Positions 11,863 to 25,089 of a DNA stretch of 64,000 bases are shown piece after piece. A program made the position numbers and the translations under genes. The notes under the pieces are model-generated. The model was given only the letters and a program-made list of their open reading frames with translations. It made no database searches and was not told the origin of the DNA. The DNA comes from Gloeopeniophorella convolvens (taxonomy: Eukaryota > Basidiomycota > Agaricomycetes > Russulales): NCBI GenBank assembly GCA_022496205.1, contig WTXD01000016.1, positions 186,001-250,000 on the forward strand, in the 5' to 3' direction. Every line of letters begins with the position of its first letter. Within the stretch, counting starts at the first letter, position 1.

Positions 11863-14800
11863 ATGGCTGCAGAGTCGTCAAAACGGTCGAAACTCATCGA
11901 CGTGTACGTTGCATCTATTGCGGGTTGCTTTGTGTTTACCTCGCATACAGGACGTACCAGCAGCTTCAGCTTCTTTTGTCTGGCTACGATGCAGGCGCCA
12001 CACCAGAACAGACCCAAGAGATGCTCGAAGCGCGCATCGACACTCTCAAAGACTTCCGGAAGCCCTTTGGGAAACCCAACGCCGACTCTCGAAAACGCGT
12101 CGATAGCGGTTCCGTCACCCTACGCGATGGGATTCTAGTGCGGGTCGAACCAGCAGACAAGGACTATATCTTCGCCATTAGCACCAGGTTCAACATCGAC
12201 GAGGTCGAAGCTCTCGTTCTTTTCAGATCTTTCCTCTACAACGAGGGAAATATCCTGCAAGACGTGGATTCGAAGAACGACGATGCCCTGGTGCAGCAGG
12301 TCGTGGACGCGTTCTCGCCGTTTTACCATTCGGAGCGGCGGTGCTTGGCACGCCTCCTTGTCCCCATATTCCGCGCTCAGGAGCACGAGTCATCATTCTT
12401 TAACGAACAAGCCACGACAATCCTCCCGCAAATCATCCCCGATGGCCCTGCGTTCGTACAGGACGTATTGGCCGACTATCAGGACAAGACGCGCGCGCCT
12501 GTAGACGAGGCTTCCTCCAACGACCCGAGGCTTGCCTCGCGGTGGGCGAAGGAAAACCTACGTGATCAACTCGTCCTCCTCGAAGTCCTATTCTGGGCTA
12601 TGTGGAGTTTTGTTCCACGTCAGGGTCCCATCGTCGTCAAGTTATACGAGACGGCTTACGAGACAAACCTTGGCTCCGTCCAGCGCAATGGGACGCTCCT
12701 TCTGGATCAAGAAGGGGGCAGGTTACAACAAGACTGCGCGGCTGTATGGCTGTTGCTCATGATCGAGGTGTTGGAGCTTGAGACATTCTCGGACAACGGC
12801 AACCCCGATGTTACCGGCGCACCGTCCACCGAGGGCATGTATACAGCACACCCCGACTCCCTCAAACGCATCCACCAATTAGTCACGTCGCATGGAGACA
12901 GCAATTTTGCTCCCGTCTATCTTGCCTGGACGTTGATCGTGGCTCGGCTTGAGGCGGCTGTGGTCGGCCTCGACGAATGCCCGCCAGCGTACCGCTCATT
13001 CCTCGACTCGCTCGACGTTCACAGTGGACGACCATATTCCAGGAACAGGGAACCAATACATACGCTCATGTTGCAGCGCAGTCTGGACCCAAGCGTCGGG
13101 CTGTTCGGCCTCCTGCGATCGTTGTTAACTTCGATGCCGCTCTTCGTCACCTCCATTGCATGGAAGACCGACTCCTCCATTTCAGAGCCGAACGCGGTGG
13201 CGTACCGCTCTGTTATCAAAGGTCTGCGTCGCGTGTGTCTTGAGCATGGACTTGGCTGAATTTGATTCATAGGTCTCCTCATCGCCCTGTCGGAGCTCGT
13301 TCCGGTTGAGCTTATCCCCGACTTCGACTCGTTCGTCGATGTCTGGGTGGCACTCCTCGGGCAAAGCGAAAGCCAATCTGTAATTGGACTTTGCCAGCAG
13401 TTTTGGCAGTACGACGCGACCAAGAGCAAAGCTCGGCGAGCCATCCTCGACGTTGTGCGGTCGCGCTTCCCAGTGCAATTTACGCCACTGCTGCAGTTGC
13501 TTGGGGCGCTTACTGGCTCAGGGTTCAGGGATGCTGATCCCCTATCCAGCGTGGATCATCGCCAACAGGACCACTCACTGGTGGAGGCGCGCGCGCAGTG
13601 TGCCCAGGAGGTTTCCTACTTCTTCGAGAACCTGCCGACGTACACCCAGGTCATTCCTGCAAGCGCATGCATAGGCTCACAAGCTCTATACGAGAAGGTG
13701 CCTGAAAGATACGGCTCGTCCTCGAAGGCACTAGGCCCCGCCTACACCAACTTGCGACCTCTGAAGCTTCCCGGCGGGAGTCTTCTCCCTGCGCGATCAA
13801 CTGGTCGACTCCTTAGCCAGGATGGAGAAGATTTCGTCATTGTCTCGTGGCAGCACGAGCATTCCGGATGGAAGCTCCTCGTCGAGGTCCTGTTCGACTA
13901 CGTCCGGCGCAGGCGTCTTAGCCCTGGATTATCCACATCGACGACACACCCCCCTATTATGAGCCGTACCACGTCCCAGCCTCCTGCCATCCTTCGTCTC
14001 GAAGATGTCGGTATCGAGCTGGACCCTGAAGGCGACAGCTCCGTCGTGGCCGATGCGTTGGACCTCCTCCGAACCGTCATATCCGACAACCAGATCCTCG
14101 CGGCACAAGTACTCAGCTCACTCGAAAACGACGACCAAGTGCAGGCCATGACGGGTGGGGAGACACCGGACCTCGTGCAGCTCACCATGCTCATCCTTGA
14201 GGACGCTCTCATGCGCTCCGCGCGGCAGCGCCCAGGGACGCCTCTCCAGTCGGCCCTCATTACGTCAGCGATGGGTCTGCTCGCGGGGCTGCTCTCACTC
14301 CCGGCATATGCCCCGCGGGTGTGGCTATTCGCGCGCGCATCAACCGCCCTCTTCGACTCGTCGCGCAGTCGCGGGGCGATGGCCGCTGAGCGCGCTCTCG
14401 GAGCGTATGCGACGACGCAAGCGCTGCTGCGGCTCGTGCACGCGCTGTGGACGGAGGCGTCGGGCACACTGCTTGCGCCGCGCGAAGGCCGCGCACGCCT
14501 GCTGGAGATCAAGGAGGAGGTGCTGTTGCGTGCGCTGCGCTTCGTGCACGCGGAGGTGTGGGTCGAGCACGCTGGGTGGAAGTACGCGCAGCTCGGCACG
14601 CGCTTCGAGGTCGGGCGCCTCGCCTCGGGGCTCTACGGCGACATCCTCGAGCAGACGCCGCCCGACGCGGCGGGCCCGCTCGTGCGCGTCAGTCAGGCGG
14701 TATGCGAGGCGCTAGTGGCGAAGGCAACAAGCGCAAGCATCGGCCCGCTCATCAGCGCCATCACGACGTCCGGCGCGGTGTTCCGCCGTATCCATGCGTC

Positions 14801-17800
14801 GCGCCGTCTCAGCGATCTGCGCGGGCTGTACCTCGTCCTGCGCTCTCACTTACGCCTCGCGCGCCTCTGCATCGTGTTCAAGCAGCGCATGTACGCGGAC
14901 GCGGGGCCATGCTTGCTCGAGCAGGCGCTGTGCTCCCGCGCGGGCAGCGATAGCGGGTCGTTTAGTGGAGGGCGGCACAAGGCGGACCCATTGGATGTCC
15001 TCGCAAGCTTCGTCGAGGACAGCAACGCGGAGTCGCTGGTCCCTCTCGAGTCCATTCGCCTGCTCTACGCACTGTGCTCTTCGCTGTCAACGTCGCAATT
15101 CTCAGCACCGTCGATGGTTGGCCACCTTTCCGACCCGGAAGCAACTGTCGCGGCACTCGTCGGCGTCGCGCGGCATCCGTACCACGACCTTGACGTGCGG
15201 CTCGGCGTTTGGCGCTTCATGGCGCTCGCTGCGGAGAAGGAGCCAGCCCTCGGTCATCTCTTCGTCGCCGGCCAATTTCGCGCGTCAAAGGGCAAGGCCC
15301 CCGAGGAGAAAGGCAAAGGCAAGCGAATTAGCGCCCTGCGAGCAGCGCGCGAGATGCTCGCGAGCTGGAGCGATTACTGGGAGACGAATCCGCAACTGCT
15401 CGCATCGATCCTGGGCTTCCTGGTGGCGGTGTGGCAGCGCGGGTGGGAGCACCAGTTACTGTTGGAGGACATCAGGAAGGATATCGACTTCTGGACTCAG
15501 CTTGCGGGGCTCATCAAGGAGGACATGTCCCCGGCGCCAGAGTACCAGAGCACCGAGTACATCGACAATGGCGCGTTCCCACGCTCCTCTCTGCATGAAG
15601 GCATCTCTTTGCACTCGTACCGCATCCTTGCCAGGGCCTTCGCCATCCGGATCATCGCGCTCGACATCGACCTGGATCCGGCACCATCATCAGGCACCGA
15701 GCCACGGCGGAAACCTGACAGCTATCTCTCCGTGGAAACTATTTTCAAGTCGGAAGACCAATTTGCGGAGCAACTGCACGACGCAATCTTCAACGCATAC
15801 GACCCGGCATTGTACCCCCATTTCACAGAGAAAGCCGGAGGGTACTTCCCAGACTTGGCACTGGAGCACTTCGAGTCGCGAGATCTCTCCGGGGAGCGCG
15901 AGTTCGGGGATGACTTTTCCTTCGCCACCCCGGTTCTCCAGATGCGAATGGATATATCCAACGCTGAAGCTACAGACGATACCGTAGCGCGGGGTGACGA
16001 GCTCATCCATAACCTTTTCTCCATCAACCTCAACCTCTCCTTGGCGTACGCATCCACGCAACTCGGCCAGTCATGGCAAACGCTTTTGGTCAAGATCGCG
16101 CCATTCGTCCAAGGCAATGCAGCATCTCGACCCCTGGTGTTGTCTTTAGCGGCGTCAATATCGTCTAGCATCGCAGCGGAGAAGCGATCTGGCGACGTCA
16201 TGCTCACCGCGCACGGCGTCCGGCTGGCGATCCTCCTCGCCCTACTCGAGCTGGCGTGGTTCTCGGGAAGCACGTTGCAGAACGAGAAGCAGGAGGTGGC
16301 AAGCTTTATGAAGGTCGTAGCGAGCGTCCACGACATCGTCGTTAGCGAATGGCAGTCGCCCATGGATTCTATTCGCGGTGCCACCAACGCGCCGTTCCAC
16401 CGCACTCTACTCCAGATCATCTATTTCTGCGCTACGGAGTGCCGGGGCCTGACGCGCCGGTCAAAGTCACTCAACGCGGAGCACCGCCTTGACTCATCCT
16501 CAATGATAAACGCCACCCTCATTTTCGTCATCGACGCCCTTCGCTTCGTCTTCGACGCCGCACGGACACGCCTAGACGCCGATCTGGACACGGACATGCA
16601 GCTTCTCATCGCCGCGTTTGAGCAGTGCACCCGCCCGGACATCAACCCGTCGACAAGCCTCTGGCTCACGCGATGCCAAGAGACCAGTGTGCTCCAGTCG
16701 AGCATGGAGCTATTCGTGCAGACCGATCTCAGTGGCCTGTCGACCCTCCAGCACACGCGCGCGCGGAAGCAGGCACTCTACGCTCCACACATTCTCACAT
16801 TCCATATCGCCTTCGCGAGCATCCAGTCTTCGGCAGAGCGACTTGCCAGTGAGCGCGTGTTGGTGGCGTACAGCAACAGCAGCATGGCGATGGCGATCAG
16901 CTCTGGCAAGGTCGACGTTACGCTACCCGAACTGCCAGGCGAACGGAGCCCCGCGCACTGGGCGTACTGTGTCATGCTCTCCATCGTTTCCGGGGTCATC
17001 TCCGCACTGGGCTGGCAGAAGCATTTCTTCGATGCGGAGGCGAGCGGGTTCATCCGGCTGTGCGGGAACCAGATCACACGCGCGCTATCTTGGTCGATCG
17101 GAGACCCGCTTACACTGCCACTGGTCGAGGAGATGGAGCGCGTCGCCAACCTGTTCCACTCGATTGCGTCCTCCGCGCCGGCCGAGGGTTACCGGAACGA
17201 AACGACGCAGGAGATACTGTCCGCATTCAGCACGAATGCGCTGCTCCTCCTGCAGCAGCTCAACTACGCGCTTTCGCACCCGAACCACCTCACGAGCCTC
17301 CTCGAGCCCGTTACGCCCGACGAGCGCGCGCAGCTTGAGCGTGACGGTCGCAGTCAGCCGCCACAGACTGCGGGTGCAGAGATCGTCGACCCTGTCGCAC
17401 GCCCGTTCCTCGCGCGCCTTGTGCACCGTCTGCACAATCTCACGAGCAACATCGTATGCACGCTCATTGCGATTAGCTCGGCGGAAGATGTGCTACGTGG
17501 CAGCTCCTACCTACCTCCGCGCTCTGCGCTCGTCGTCCCTGTGCGTACTTCGTATCTTTACTTCTCGCGTTTCCCACTAACGCGGTATCTGTTCAGCATT
17601 CGAAGGCAGTCCTCGGAGAGCCCGCATCGATGGGTACGCTCCTCGAGCTCGCGAGTGGCACCCTCGACACGCTGGGCCACCTCGTCGCGCGGCCAGCAGG
17701 CCAAGCGTTGACGCTCACGACTCCGGGCCGCGCCTCCGAGCGCGCGCTCGACGTTCGCGCCGCCGCCCGCGCAGCGCGGCGTGCGCTCGAGGCGGTGCTT

Positions 17801-18025
17801 TTCTATGCGACAACGCAGCTCGGCGCCTGGGTCGCGGCACCCGACGCACCGGAGGCGGGTGGTCTCGCGAGCGAGGTGTCGGGAGAGCTACGCGCGGTAT
17901 TAGAAAAGGCGCGCGGGGTGCTCGCGCGGAGCCAGCAGACTGCTGGGGAGAAGCCGGGCGCGACGGTGGATATCACGGAGGTGCTACTCGGGTTCTTGAA
18001 TCAAAGGGTTATAGGGAATGCGTAG
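11863..18025 (+). CDS. NUP192: Inner-ring nucleoporin Nup192/Nup205
   Basis: A giant alpha-helical scaffold nucleoporin of the nuclear pore inner ring. Exons 11863-11903, 11951-13221, 13273-17540 and 17597-18025 sum to 6009 nt and encode 2,002 residues, within the range of Nup192/Nup205 proteins. The N-terminus reads YQQLQLLLSGYDAG and then the family block EEVEALVLFRSFLYNEGNIL-like sequence (here DEVEALVLFRSFLYNEG). It is followed by LREQLVLLEVLFW-like NLRDQLVLLEVLFW. The long third exon is open for 4.27 kb with strong GC-rich third positions. The C-terminus is helical and Ala-rich. There are no transmembrane segments or FG repeats, as expected for the scaffold class. Confidence 0.93.
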
Positions 18026-18239
18026 ATGGTGCTGTAGCTGTGGCGAGTTCTGCTTCGCATATAGTGTACATTGTGTTCATTGTTGACCGAGTGTTTGCCA
18101 TGTATTGGACGGCTTATATGCTACGGAAATGCCGAAAATTGGATCGAACGAGCGCGAACATTCAAAGTGATCATTGTGAGTTTTGTGAAATTCAGAGTGT
18201 GAGAGTTTCCGTGAAGTCATGGGCCGACACTGATCTGAA

Positions 18240-19232
18240 AGGCTCACCCTCTCGCAGTCGACCAGAGCGATCACTTTGGGTGAGATTCGTGTGAGTGCCC
18301 ACCGAGGAAAGTTGCGCATGAGCCAGATGATAATACGAGAGTATTTTCGAGGTGTGAAGGAGGTAATCCCTATGTCGAGCGCATGGACGAGATCCGCGTT
18401 AAAATCAGGGGCGGATAACTGATCAAAGCATTTGGCAAAACAGAACGTCGCAATTGTGTCCGCAGAGAAACACTGGAAGCCTAAATACAAGTCGGAGGAC
18501 CTTCCTGAAGTTTTTTGGCATCCCGTGTAGGAGAGTGAAGAGGGAGCACTAACCCGTGGTATATTGGTCCTTCAGGGCTCTGCAAAATATATCTAACTGA
18601 GAGGTGGTTCATATGAGTGACATGCTAGTCAAAGTATACAGAGTGACGCGCCTTGTCTATGACTAGGGATTGCAACTTGTAGATCGCTTGCCTCGAAAAG
18701 GAGTTGCTGACGAGAGTCCTGTTCCTCTTCGAATCTGCATACTTGACCTGAGTGAAAAAGGACATGTCCGCATCAAACGCCTTGTAAAGTTGATAGTCCT
18801 TGTCCCATTTGTTCTGTGAGTTGTATATGTCGTTGTATGCGCTCGGGTTCGAGAAATGAAGCTGGTAGGAATCGATGAGCCCGGAAGCGTGTCGCTGAAC
18901 TCTCACGAGACTTACTTCGTTTGGCGCAACCCTCACGATATCACCTGAATTTGCCGTCAGAATGTATGTGATTGATGGGGCTATGGAAATGATGGTTAGC
19001 CCTTACCATATTTCTCGTGGAGCTGGGGACGTAGGTCTGAAAGGCTGACGCTGCGGAAAAGTTCCGTGTAACCAAGCCACCATCTTGTGCAGGCAGCGGC
19101 TCGTGGGCCAGGGAAGTGAGCGAGGCGGTGAAGGAATACATTGTAGAAAGCTTGTAGTAGGCTCCAAATGAACAAGACGGATGCAGCTACTATAGCGCTT
19201 TGCCAAAGAGAAGGTAGAGTTGAGGGGAACAT
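18240..19232 (-). pseudogene. Cytochrome P450 family A, gene A1: 5' fragment
   Basis: Matches the first half of A2 and A3. It has the membrane anchor from MFPSTLPSLWQSAIVAASVL (start 19232), HFPGPRAAACTRWWLGY, LRPQLHEKYGK, then GDIVRVAPNE joined to LHFSNPSAYNDIYN after a GT..AG intron, SRQAIYKLQSL, and GFQCFSADTIATFCFA. Similarity stops after RISPKVIAL at about 18250. The oxygen-binding I-helix, ExxR and heme-cysteine exons are missing, and NUP192 ends only about 215 bp further on. Without the heme ligand this cannot be an active P450. The exon 3 donor also differs (gcgcgt where A2 has gtattt), although an in-frame gtatac donor 12 nt later could serve. It is a truncated relic left by rearrangement or unequal exchange. 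Confidence 0.85.
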
Positions 19233-20445
19233 CCCCACGCTGTGCGAGCATGGGATACGGCAGGCTGGGTTTTTATGACGGTACCTCCATATATCCAAAC
19301 TTGGACAATGCGCAATGAGCGTTCCCAGTATGGGATGCGCGTGGAGTTCATTTGGAGTTCTTCAGCGGGATCACAAGCCGTGACGTCCCCGCGCAGCTAT
19401 TACGCCACCTCTAGTGAGTCGGGGTGGTCTATACAATGATCATTAGCACAGCCGGGGAATGAGTTTGGGAGAGATATTTCCAGGAAGGACAGCCGATTTA
19501 AACGGGCACAAGCTAGAAGCATCGATGATGGTGACGGTCCCGTCTCGCAACCTGCGGAGCCGGGGCACATTTCCCCACCCTGACCGATCCGGGGCTTGTA
19601 TCTGGGGGCTTGACGTCTCATGATAATATAGTAGATTCTTTTGTAGGGTCAGTTACATGCCGTAAGGCTTTCTTGATGTATTTGCGCCTTAGCAAGTCAA
19701 CAGGAGGCGCACAAGAGAGCGGAGGTCGGGCCGACATAGGTAGCACGTAGACGAGTTGAACGTATCATTCAGGTACCCGTAGACGAAGATGGTAGGTAGT
19801 GCTAGATAAAGTTCTAGTGCATCTTCTCCATGGAAAGAGGATCGCGCCCGCTCACCATCGCCAGCCTGAGGGTGCTGAACTGCGTCTATGACAACGTCAC
19901 CTATGACACGTGCCAATGAGCTAGTGGGTGTTGCGAGGAATCTTCGGGACAGTGTGGGGCCGTCGCTCAGCTATCACTTGATAAGTACTCGTACCGCACC
20001 GACGCCGCAATCGCGCGCACACTGGCTGGCAAAGGGTGTCAAGGAGGGAGTTCAAGCTCAAGAAGTTCATCTCAAGAAGTTCATTATAACGGTCGCAGTC
20101 ACTTCCATATCGGTTCAGTTTGGTCACGTGTCCACGTCCGAATGTTCCCACGATCATTTATCTGATAGTGACGCGCGATTCGGTGCCCCCGATTTCGAGT
20201 TCAACGAGCCTCCAAATCGTAGCTCTTTCGTAACTGCGCATTGGTGAGATAATCTTTCACTTGGTCCAGGGTTCAGTATAAATTAGTAGAATTATCTGCG
20301 CCCTGATTGTTACACGATCCTTGCATGGTTCGAAATACTGATACATGAGAGAATTGTGGGATTCATCGCTCCTGCTAAGCACCTTGAGACGTTGATAGAT
20401 TCGACCCGCGCGTCATCATAAGATCATGAAGTTTCGGCATGCAGG
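19233..20445. other. Intergenic between P450 A1 and A2
   Basis: The first ~50 bp hold the A1 promoter. From about 20195 the sequence belongs to the first copy of the duplicated P450 unit. No further gene seen. Confidence 0.5.
19270..19277 (-). promoter_or_regulatory. TATA-like box of P450 A1
   Basis: Reads CATAAAAA on the minus strand, about 40 bp before the ATG. The same element sits at the same distance before A2 and A3. Confidence 0.5.
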
Positions 20446-22483
20446 TCATTCGGAAAGAGGCCTGCAGTAGGCGCGCAAGTGCTGATCTGTGAAAATAGAT
20501 ACGAAATGTTCGGTGTAGCTCAGATCCGGGGGCCTGTCACGCAAGAGATCATCTACATATGCGTCGCGCGGAGATGCAATTAACCATACCTCGCCTTGTC
20601 CAGCTGGACATCGAACCTCCGGAGCAAGGACGCAAAGGCGAAGTATAGCTCGCAGTACGCCAGGCTGCGTGAGTAACATGTCGTCAGAACGGCACGAACA
20701 CGACGAGGAGGTGATGCTTACTTGATCCCCAGGCAGCTTCGCGGACCCTTGGAGAAAGATACCAACCAGTTCTCAAGCGACTTTGCATCTGGCCCCAGCC
20801 AGCGCTCAGGCATGAAGTCGTGAGGCTGCGGGAATATTTCTGCAGAAAGTGAGACGAAGAGCGCGCTCTGTCCGACGATCGCCTATTGGCACGGTTCGGA
20901 GGAATCAGAAATAAGAGAATGGCACAGGGGATTATCGAGACTGACCCCGCCTGGAATCGCGACTCCCGCAATTGTTGCACCGGATGGTGGCACGGTGCGT
21001 GGGAGAGCTGACGGAACAGAGGGCGTGATGCGCAGGGATTCCTTTATGACTGCTGTCTGCAGTGCCAGCGCGTGTTAGCAGGGCACATCGACGCGTTGCT
21101 GTACAGGTAAGCACGAACGAGAAATGGGAGTCGCTCGAGCTCTTCAAAGCCCGGTGGTTCAGATAGGACAGGCCATGCCTCGTGTAACTCATCAATGAGG
21201 CGCTGCTTGGCTACCGGGTCGCGAAGCAGATAGTGTACTCCGGTTGTGAGTGCTACGGCAACGGTGTGCGAGCCGGCGGAGAAGAGGACTTCTGCCTCGT
21301 GCTGCAGCTGCAAGGCTCTTGGTAGAGCACGGCCCTTATTTGCGTCTGGATTGAGGAGCTCTCGGTAGACGGTCCGGTGCGGCGCCTCATCCAGAAGCGC
21401 CGGGTTTTCCAACACGCCACGTATCTGCGCTGCAAGACCCTATATATTTCGCTTAGTGGGTAGGTAGTGCGCAGGGCAAGTACACTCACACTCTTCAAGC
21501 GCACGATGCCTCGAGTGGCAGGCGAAACACGCACAAGTAACCATGGAGGGAAGTTACGCATCAGCCAGACAACGGTCGGAGAGTACTTTCGGAGCGTGAA
21601 TGCGGGCATCAATGAGTCATAGGCCTGGACGACCTCCCCGCGGAAGTCAGGCGCCGCCAACTGATTGAATGAGGTGGCAAAGCAGAAGGTGGTGATCGTA
21701 TCGGCAGAGAAGCATTGGAAGCCAAGGTACAGGTCACTCGACTTTCCTAGACCTCGGATCAGTATCCCTGCGGGGTGGCTGAGAAGCCACGCCGACCTGT
21801 TGTGTATTGAGCTGCCAATGCACCGCATAGCATGTCGATCTAGAAAAACAAATGAGGCTGTCGAAACCGCTGACCTAGGGGCGGAAGGTAAATACCTTGC
21901 TTTTGATGAGATATTGTAATTCGGAAATAGCCTGCCTTGAGAACAGATTGCTGACAAGCGCTCTACTGCGCTTCGAGTCATGATAGTCTACTTGTGCAAA
22001 GAACGACTCGTCCGTATCGAAGCCGCCATAAAACGGGAGGACTTTATCCCACTTGTTTTGTGCATTGTAGATCTCATTGTACGCGCTTGGGTTGGAGAAG
22101 TGGAGCTGAAGACTTCTATATGAGCGCGAGCTAGGCCACATAACGTTCTCTGGTGAGATTGTTACCTCGTCGGGTGCAATTCGCACTACATCTCCTGGGA
22201 TCCGCAGTAATGTCAGCGTGGGGACTAACGACGGTACATCTTACGTCTTACCGTACTTCTCGTGTAACTGGGCGCGGAGGTCAGGCAGGTTGACACCCTT
22301 GACGAGTTCCATATACGCGAGCCACCATCTTGAGCATGCGGCACCTCGTGGTCCGGGGAAGTGGGTGAGTGGATGAAAGAACAAGTTTTTGACAACCTGG
22401 AAAAGACCCAGGAGTAGCGCAGTCGACGCGACCGCAGCCACGCCCAGCCACAAGGAAGGCAGTGGGATGAGAAAAGTAGCCAT
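20446..22483 (-). CDS. Cytochrome P450 family A, gene A2
   Basis: A microsomal heme-thiolate monooxygenase; the substrate is unknown. The start at 22483 gives an N-terminal anchor (MATFLIPLPSLWLGVAAVAS) and the proline hinge HFPGPRGAACSRWW. Next come LHFSNPSAYNEIYN, GFQCFSADTITTFCFA, the I-helix FSAGSHTVAVALT, the K-helix ESLR (ExxR), the PERW motif and the heme loop FSKGPRSCLG with the cysteine ligand. The last exon, reached by an intron with donor gtatgg near 20590, ends LRAYCRPLSE at 20446. In related fungal P450s the I-helix reads AGTDTV; here the acid is His. About eight short introns split the gene. It is a close tandem paralogue of A3. Confidence 0.92.
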
Positions 22484-22519
22484 GTGGACGGGGTTACCTC
22501 TCAGACCCACATCGAAGGG

Positions 22520-22528
22520 TTTTTTTAT
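22520..22528 (-). promoter_or_regulatory. TATA-like box of P450 A2
   Basis: Reads CATAAAAAAA on the minus strand about 40 bp before the A2 start codon, matching the elements of A1 and A3. Confidence 0.5.
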
Positions 22529-23793
22529 GTCGCGAGCCTGCGAAGATAGAGGTGGTTCCCCGAAACCCATTCCTGTTATGGGTTAAGTGAGTCTCGGGAA
22601 AAACATCAGTGGGCTACACGACTCCCGCGCCCGGGGCGGAGCGGAGCGACACTCCTCTCTACTCACACTCTACTCACACATATGACACAGGGGCATCTCG
22701 AATATTTGGGCATCACTGTACCCACCCGCAATGGCTGGCCAAAATTGAAAATTAGGTTTGTGCAGCGTTTAGATACCGCCCATGCTACATTGGAGACCTG
22801 CTGCGAAGTACAGCTGTCTCCGGACTGTCAAGTACGTAGATAGTATTGCGAATCTAACCATCTTGCCCAATAAGATAGCGTACAGCCTCCAGTTGATGAG
22901 CGGAGTTGTTGCAGACTGTCCAGGAACGCAGTATTCGAGCGCTTCTAGAAGGGCCAAGAAAAACTCCGCTCTCTGCGAACGACAAATGAAAGCACCTGCC
23001 ATGTCCGAACTGCACCCCAATGGGGTACGCAGTAACCGCGAGCACTACGGGCGCAATCTTTCAGTCATACACCGACAAAAGCCGATTATAAGCTGCCGTG
23101 TTCGACGGCCCTGTGCACGATGAACACAAGGATGTCGCATCCACAAATAGTCAAAGAGTAGTTCTCACCCTATGTGCCAGTTTGCCGACAGCAATGGTCA
23201 ATCAGCAGACAGCTAGGATTGGGCGAACCTTAACCAAAGGGCGTACCATGTGAGCTCATTCGATGGTTCTGGGAAGAAAACTCCACAGCACAGGCGCCCT
23301 GTGGTTCACGAAAGAGGGTTGCAGTCGCGGCACCGGTCCACTTGTGACTGGACAGGTCGACCAGGATACCACAAAATATTGCATACAGTGCACCAGACAT
23401 GATCGCGACCGGGAAGAGCCATTGTGCAGCCGTGTTACGTCGTATTCATTGGTGCCGTTGTCAATTACGACCGCTCGATGAGAATCCGAGGTTAGCAGGT
23501 CAGAGCGATGGAGTCCGAGTGTGGTTGCGGCCGCACCAACTCGCACCAAACCGGCCTGTGCCAGTGACATCCCCGGCTCGTGCCGACTCTAAATTCCCAC
23601 AAGCGGGCAGATGTTCCCACAGATCTTATCTTATCCTTGTACTGCTGATTACTAACATCATGGACGAAATTCACACCAGTCCGAGGATCTGTCAAACCCT
23701 GCCAAACCTCTCCAGCTTCGAAAGAGTCAAAATGACATCTTCCGCAGGTACATCCAAGCAACGCGAGTTTGCGCCCTACCCAGAGAATGGTGT

Positions 23794-23820
23794 GTGAGTT
23801 GCGTGTGAGTTGCGTGTGAG
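23794..23820. repeat. Short tandem repeat, unit GTGTGAGTTGC
   Basis: About two and a half copies of an 11-bp unit in the upstream region of P450 A2. The matching place in unit 2 (near 27895) has only one copy. Confidence 0.7.
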
Positions 23821-24171
23821 TGCGTCGTGACTAATGCAACTAATGGCAAAGGCACAGGTCAGCGCAAGCGGCACGGCTTCAACAAGACCCCAACAAGACC
23901 CTGCCCCAGGTCCATCCGGGACACCGCGACCATCCCAGGACCCACCTGCACCCTGCTCCATGAGAAGAAGAGCATGCTGCCTTCTGCTCGTCTTGCGTGT
24001 GTTCAGTAAGCAAGGCGCGCTTCTCTGAGGTATGTGTCCGGAGTAACTATGCGTGCGAACACTTCCAGTACAGCGCTCGACTGGACCTTGCCGTATGAGC
24101 TTCTGAAGCAGAAATACATCATTGTGGAGAATACCGATAAGGAGAGCTACTGAGTGCGTTGCACGCCTTCA

Positions 24172-24202
<31 letters not shown>
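24172..24202. repeat. C17 homopolymer followed by (AC)n
   Basis: Seventeen C residues (24172-24188) followed by seven AC dinucleotides. The corresponding site in unit 2 (28256-28269) has only seven C and a shorter AC run, so the tract expanded in this copy or contracted in the other. Confidence 0.85.
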
Positions 24203-25089
24203 GACCCTTCAAGCTTCACCCACACTCGGGGCTTTGATCACATTACGACCGCGCAGGCTTCTGCCAGCGAGTGACCGCGCGCGATATCCTGCAGCCCCTC
24301 GCCACGCTCGAGCGGCACCGCAGCTTACCTTTTTTTCTGAATTCATTTCCGTGCGCCTCGTCCAGTACCCGCTCGCGTGCCCTGCCACGGTACGGAATTG
24401 TCAACCCCTGCATGGCGGCCACTGTGCTCCAACGATTCTGGACGGGTGCCTACGAGTGCTGCTTGCAGCTGGGCCCAACGCGAACTCGACTGCACCAGAG
24501 CACGCCTCTGGCGCGCTGAGACTTTGGTTACGGCAGACCTGTGCCACGTCGGCAACATGCTGCGGCGGCCGATCCTCCTAGCAGGGGTGCACCGCCAGCA
24601 TTATCCTAAGGGTCGATTCCTGTGCCGATGCGGGCGCCGTCATCGGCAGTGCAGGATCTTTGACTTTGTTGAGGCACTCGCGGACGAAATGACCGGCGAG
24701 AATCGAAGGCCGGCTGGAGGCCCGCACGCGTCACCGGCACACCGAAAGAGCTGTCGTGCCCTTTAAGTATGGAGGGTTATCTATTGTCGACTAGGTTATA
24801 TTTGGGCGTCAATAGAAGACGATGCCCGCTTTCGATCCAGAGTTCAAGAAGTCTCCAGATCGTAGCTCTTTCGTAACTGCACATTGGTGAACAGTCTTTC
24901 ATTTGGTCCAAGGTTAAGTGTAGATTGACTATGTATTCAGTAGCATCTGCGCCCTAATTCTTACCCGAATCTCCTCTGCATAGTTCGAAATACTGAGACA
25001 TGAGATTTATCGCTCCTGCTAATTTGCACTTCGAGACGTTAGCTTCGACCCGTGCATCGACGTGGTGCCGTGAAACTTCAGCGTGGGGG

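Larger units (their letters stand above)
20195..24310. repeat. Tandem segmental duplication, unit 1 (contains P450 A2)
   Basis: Aligns by eye with unit 2 (about 24838-28345). The left end aligns at AGCTCTTTCGTAACTG (20220 and 24865) and the right end at CATCCTGCAGC (24290 and 28325). The units share the 3' flank, the P450 gene, and conserved upstream blocks such as CGTGCCGACTCTAAATTCCC (23577 and 27656). The upstream part is longer here (about 1.8 kb against 1.2 kb). Boundaries are approximate. Confidence 0.8.
22529..25089. other. Long non-coding stretch between P450 A2 and A3
   Basis: Contains the duplicated upstream region of A2 (to about 24310) and unique sequence at 24311-24837, then the 3' flank of A3. 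Frames of up to 140 codons near 24159-24766 read through low-complexity C/CA repeats and show no domain. I see no real gene. Confidence 0.5.

Noticed and set aside
13898..17435. Long frames opposite and across NUP192 (for example 13898-14599 minus, 14794-15987 plus, 16618-17580 plus)
   Set aside because: They are shadows of the GC-rich NUP192 coding sequence, whose frame is supported by family similarity and exact exon closure.
24159..24766. Possible small gene starting in the C/AC repeat
   Set aside because: The frame begins in a microsatellite, has no domain, and is not preserved in the duplicated unit 2.
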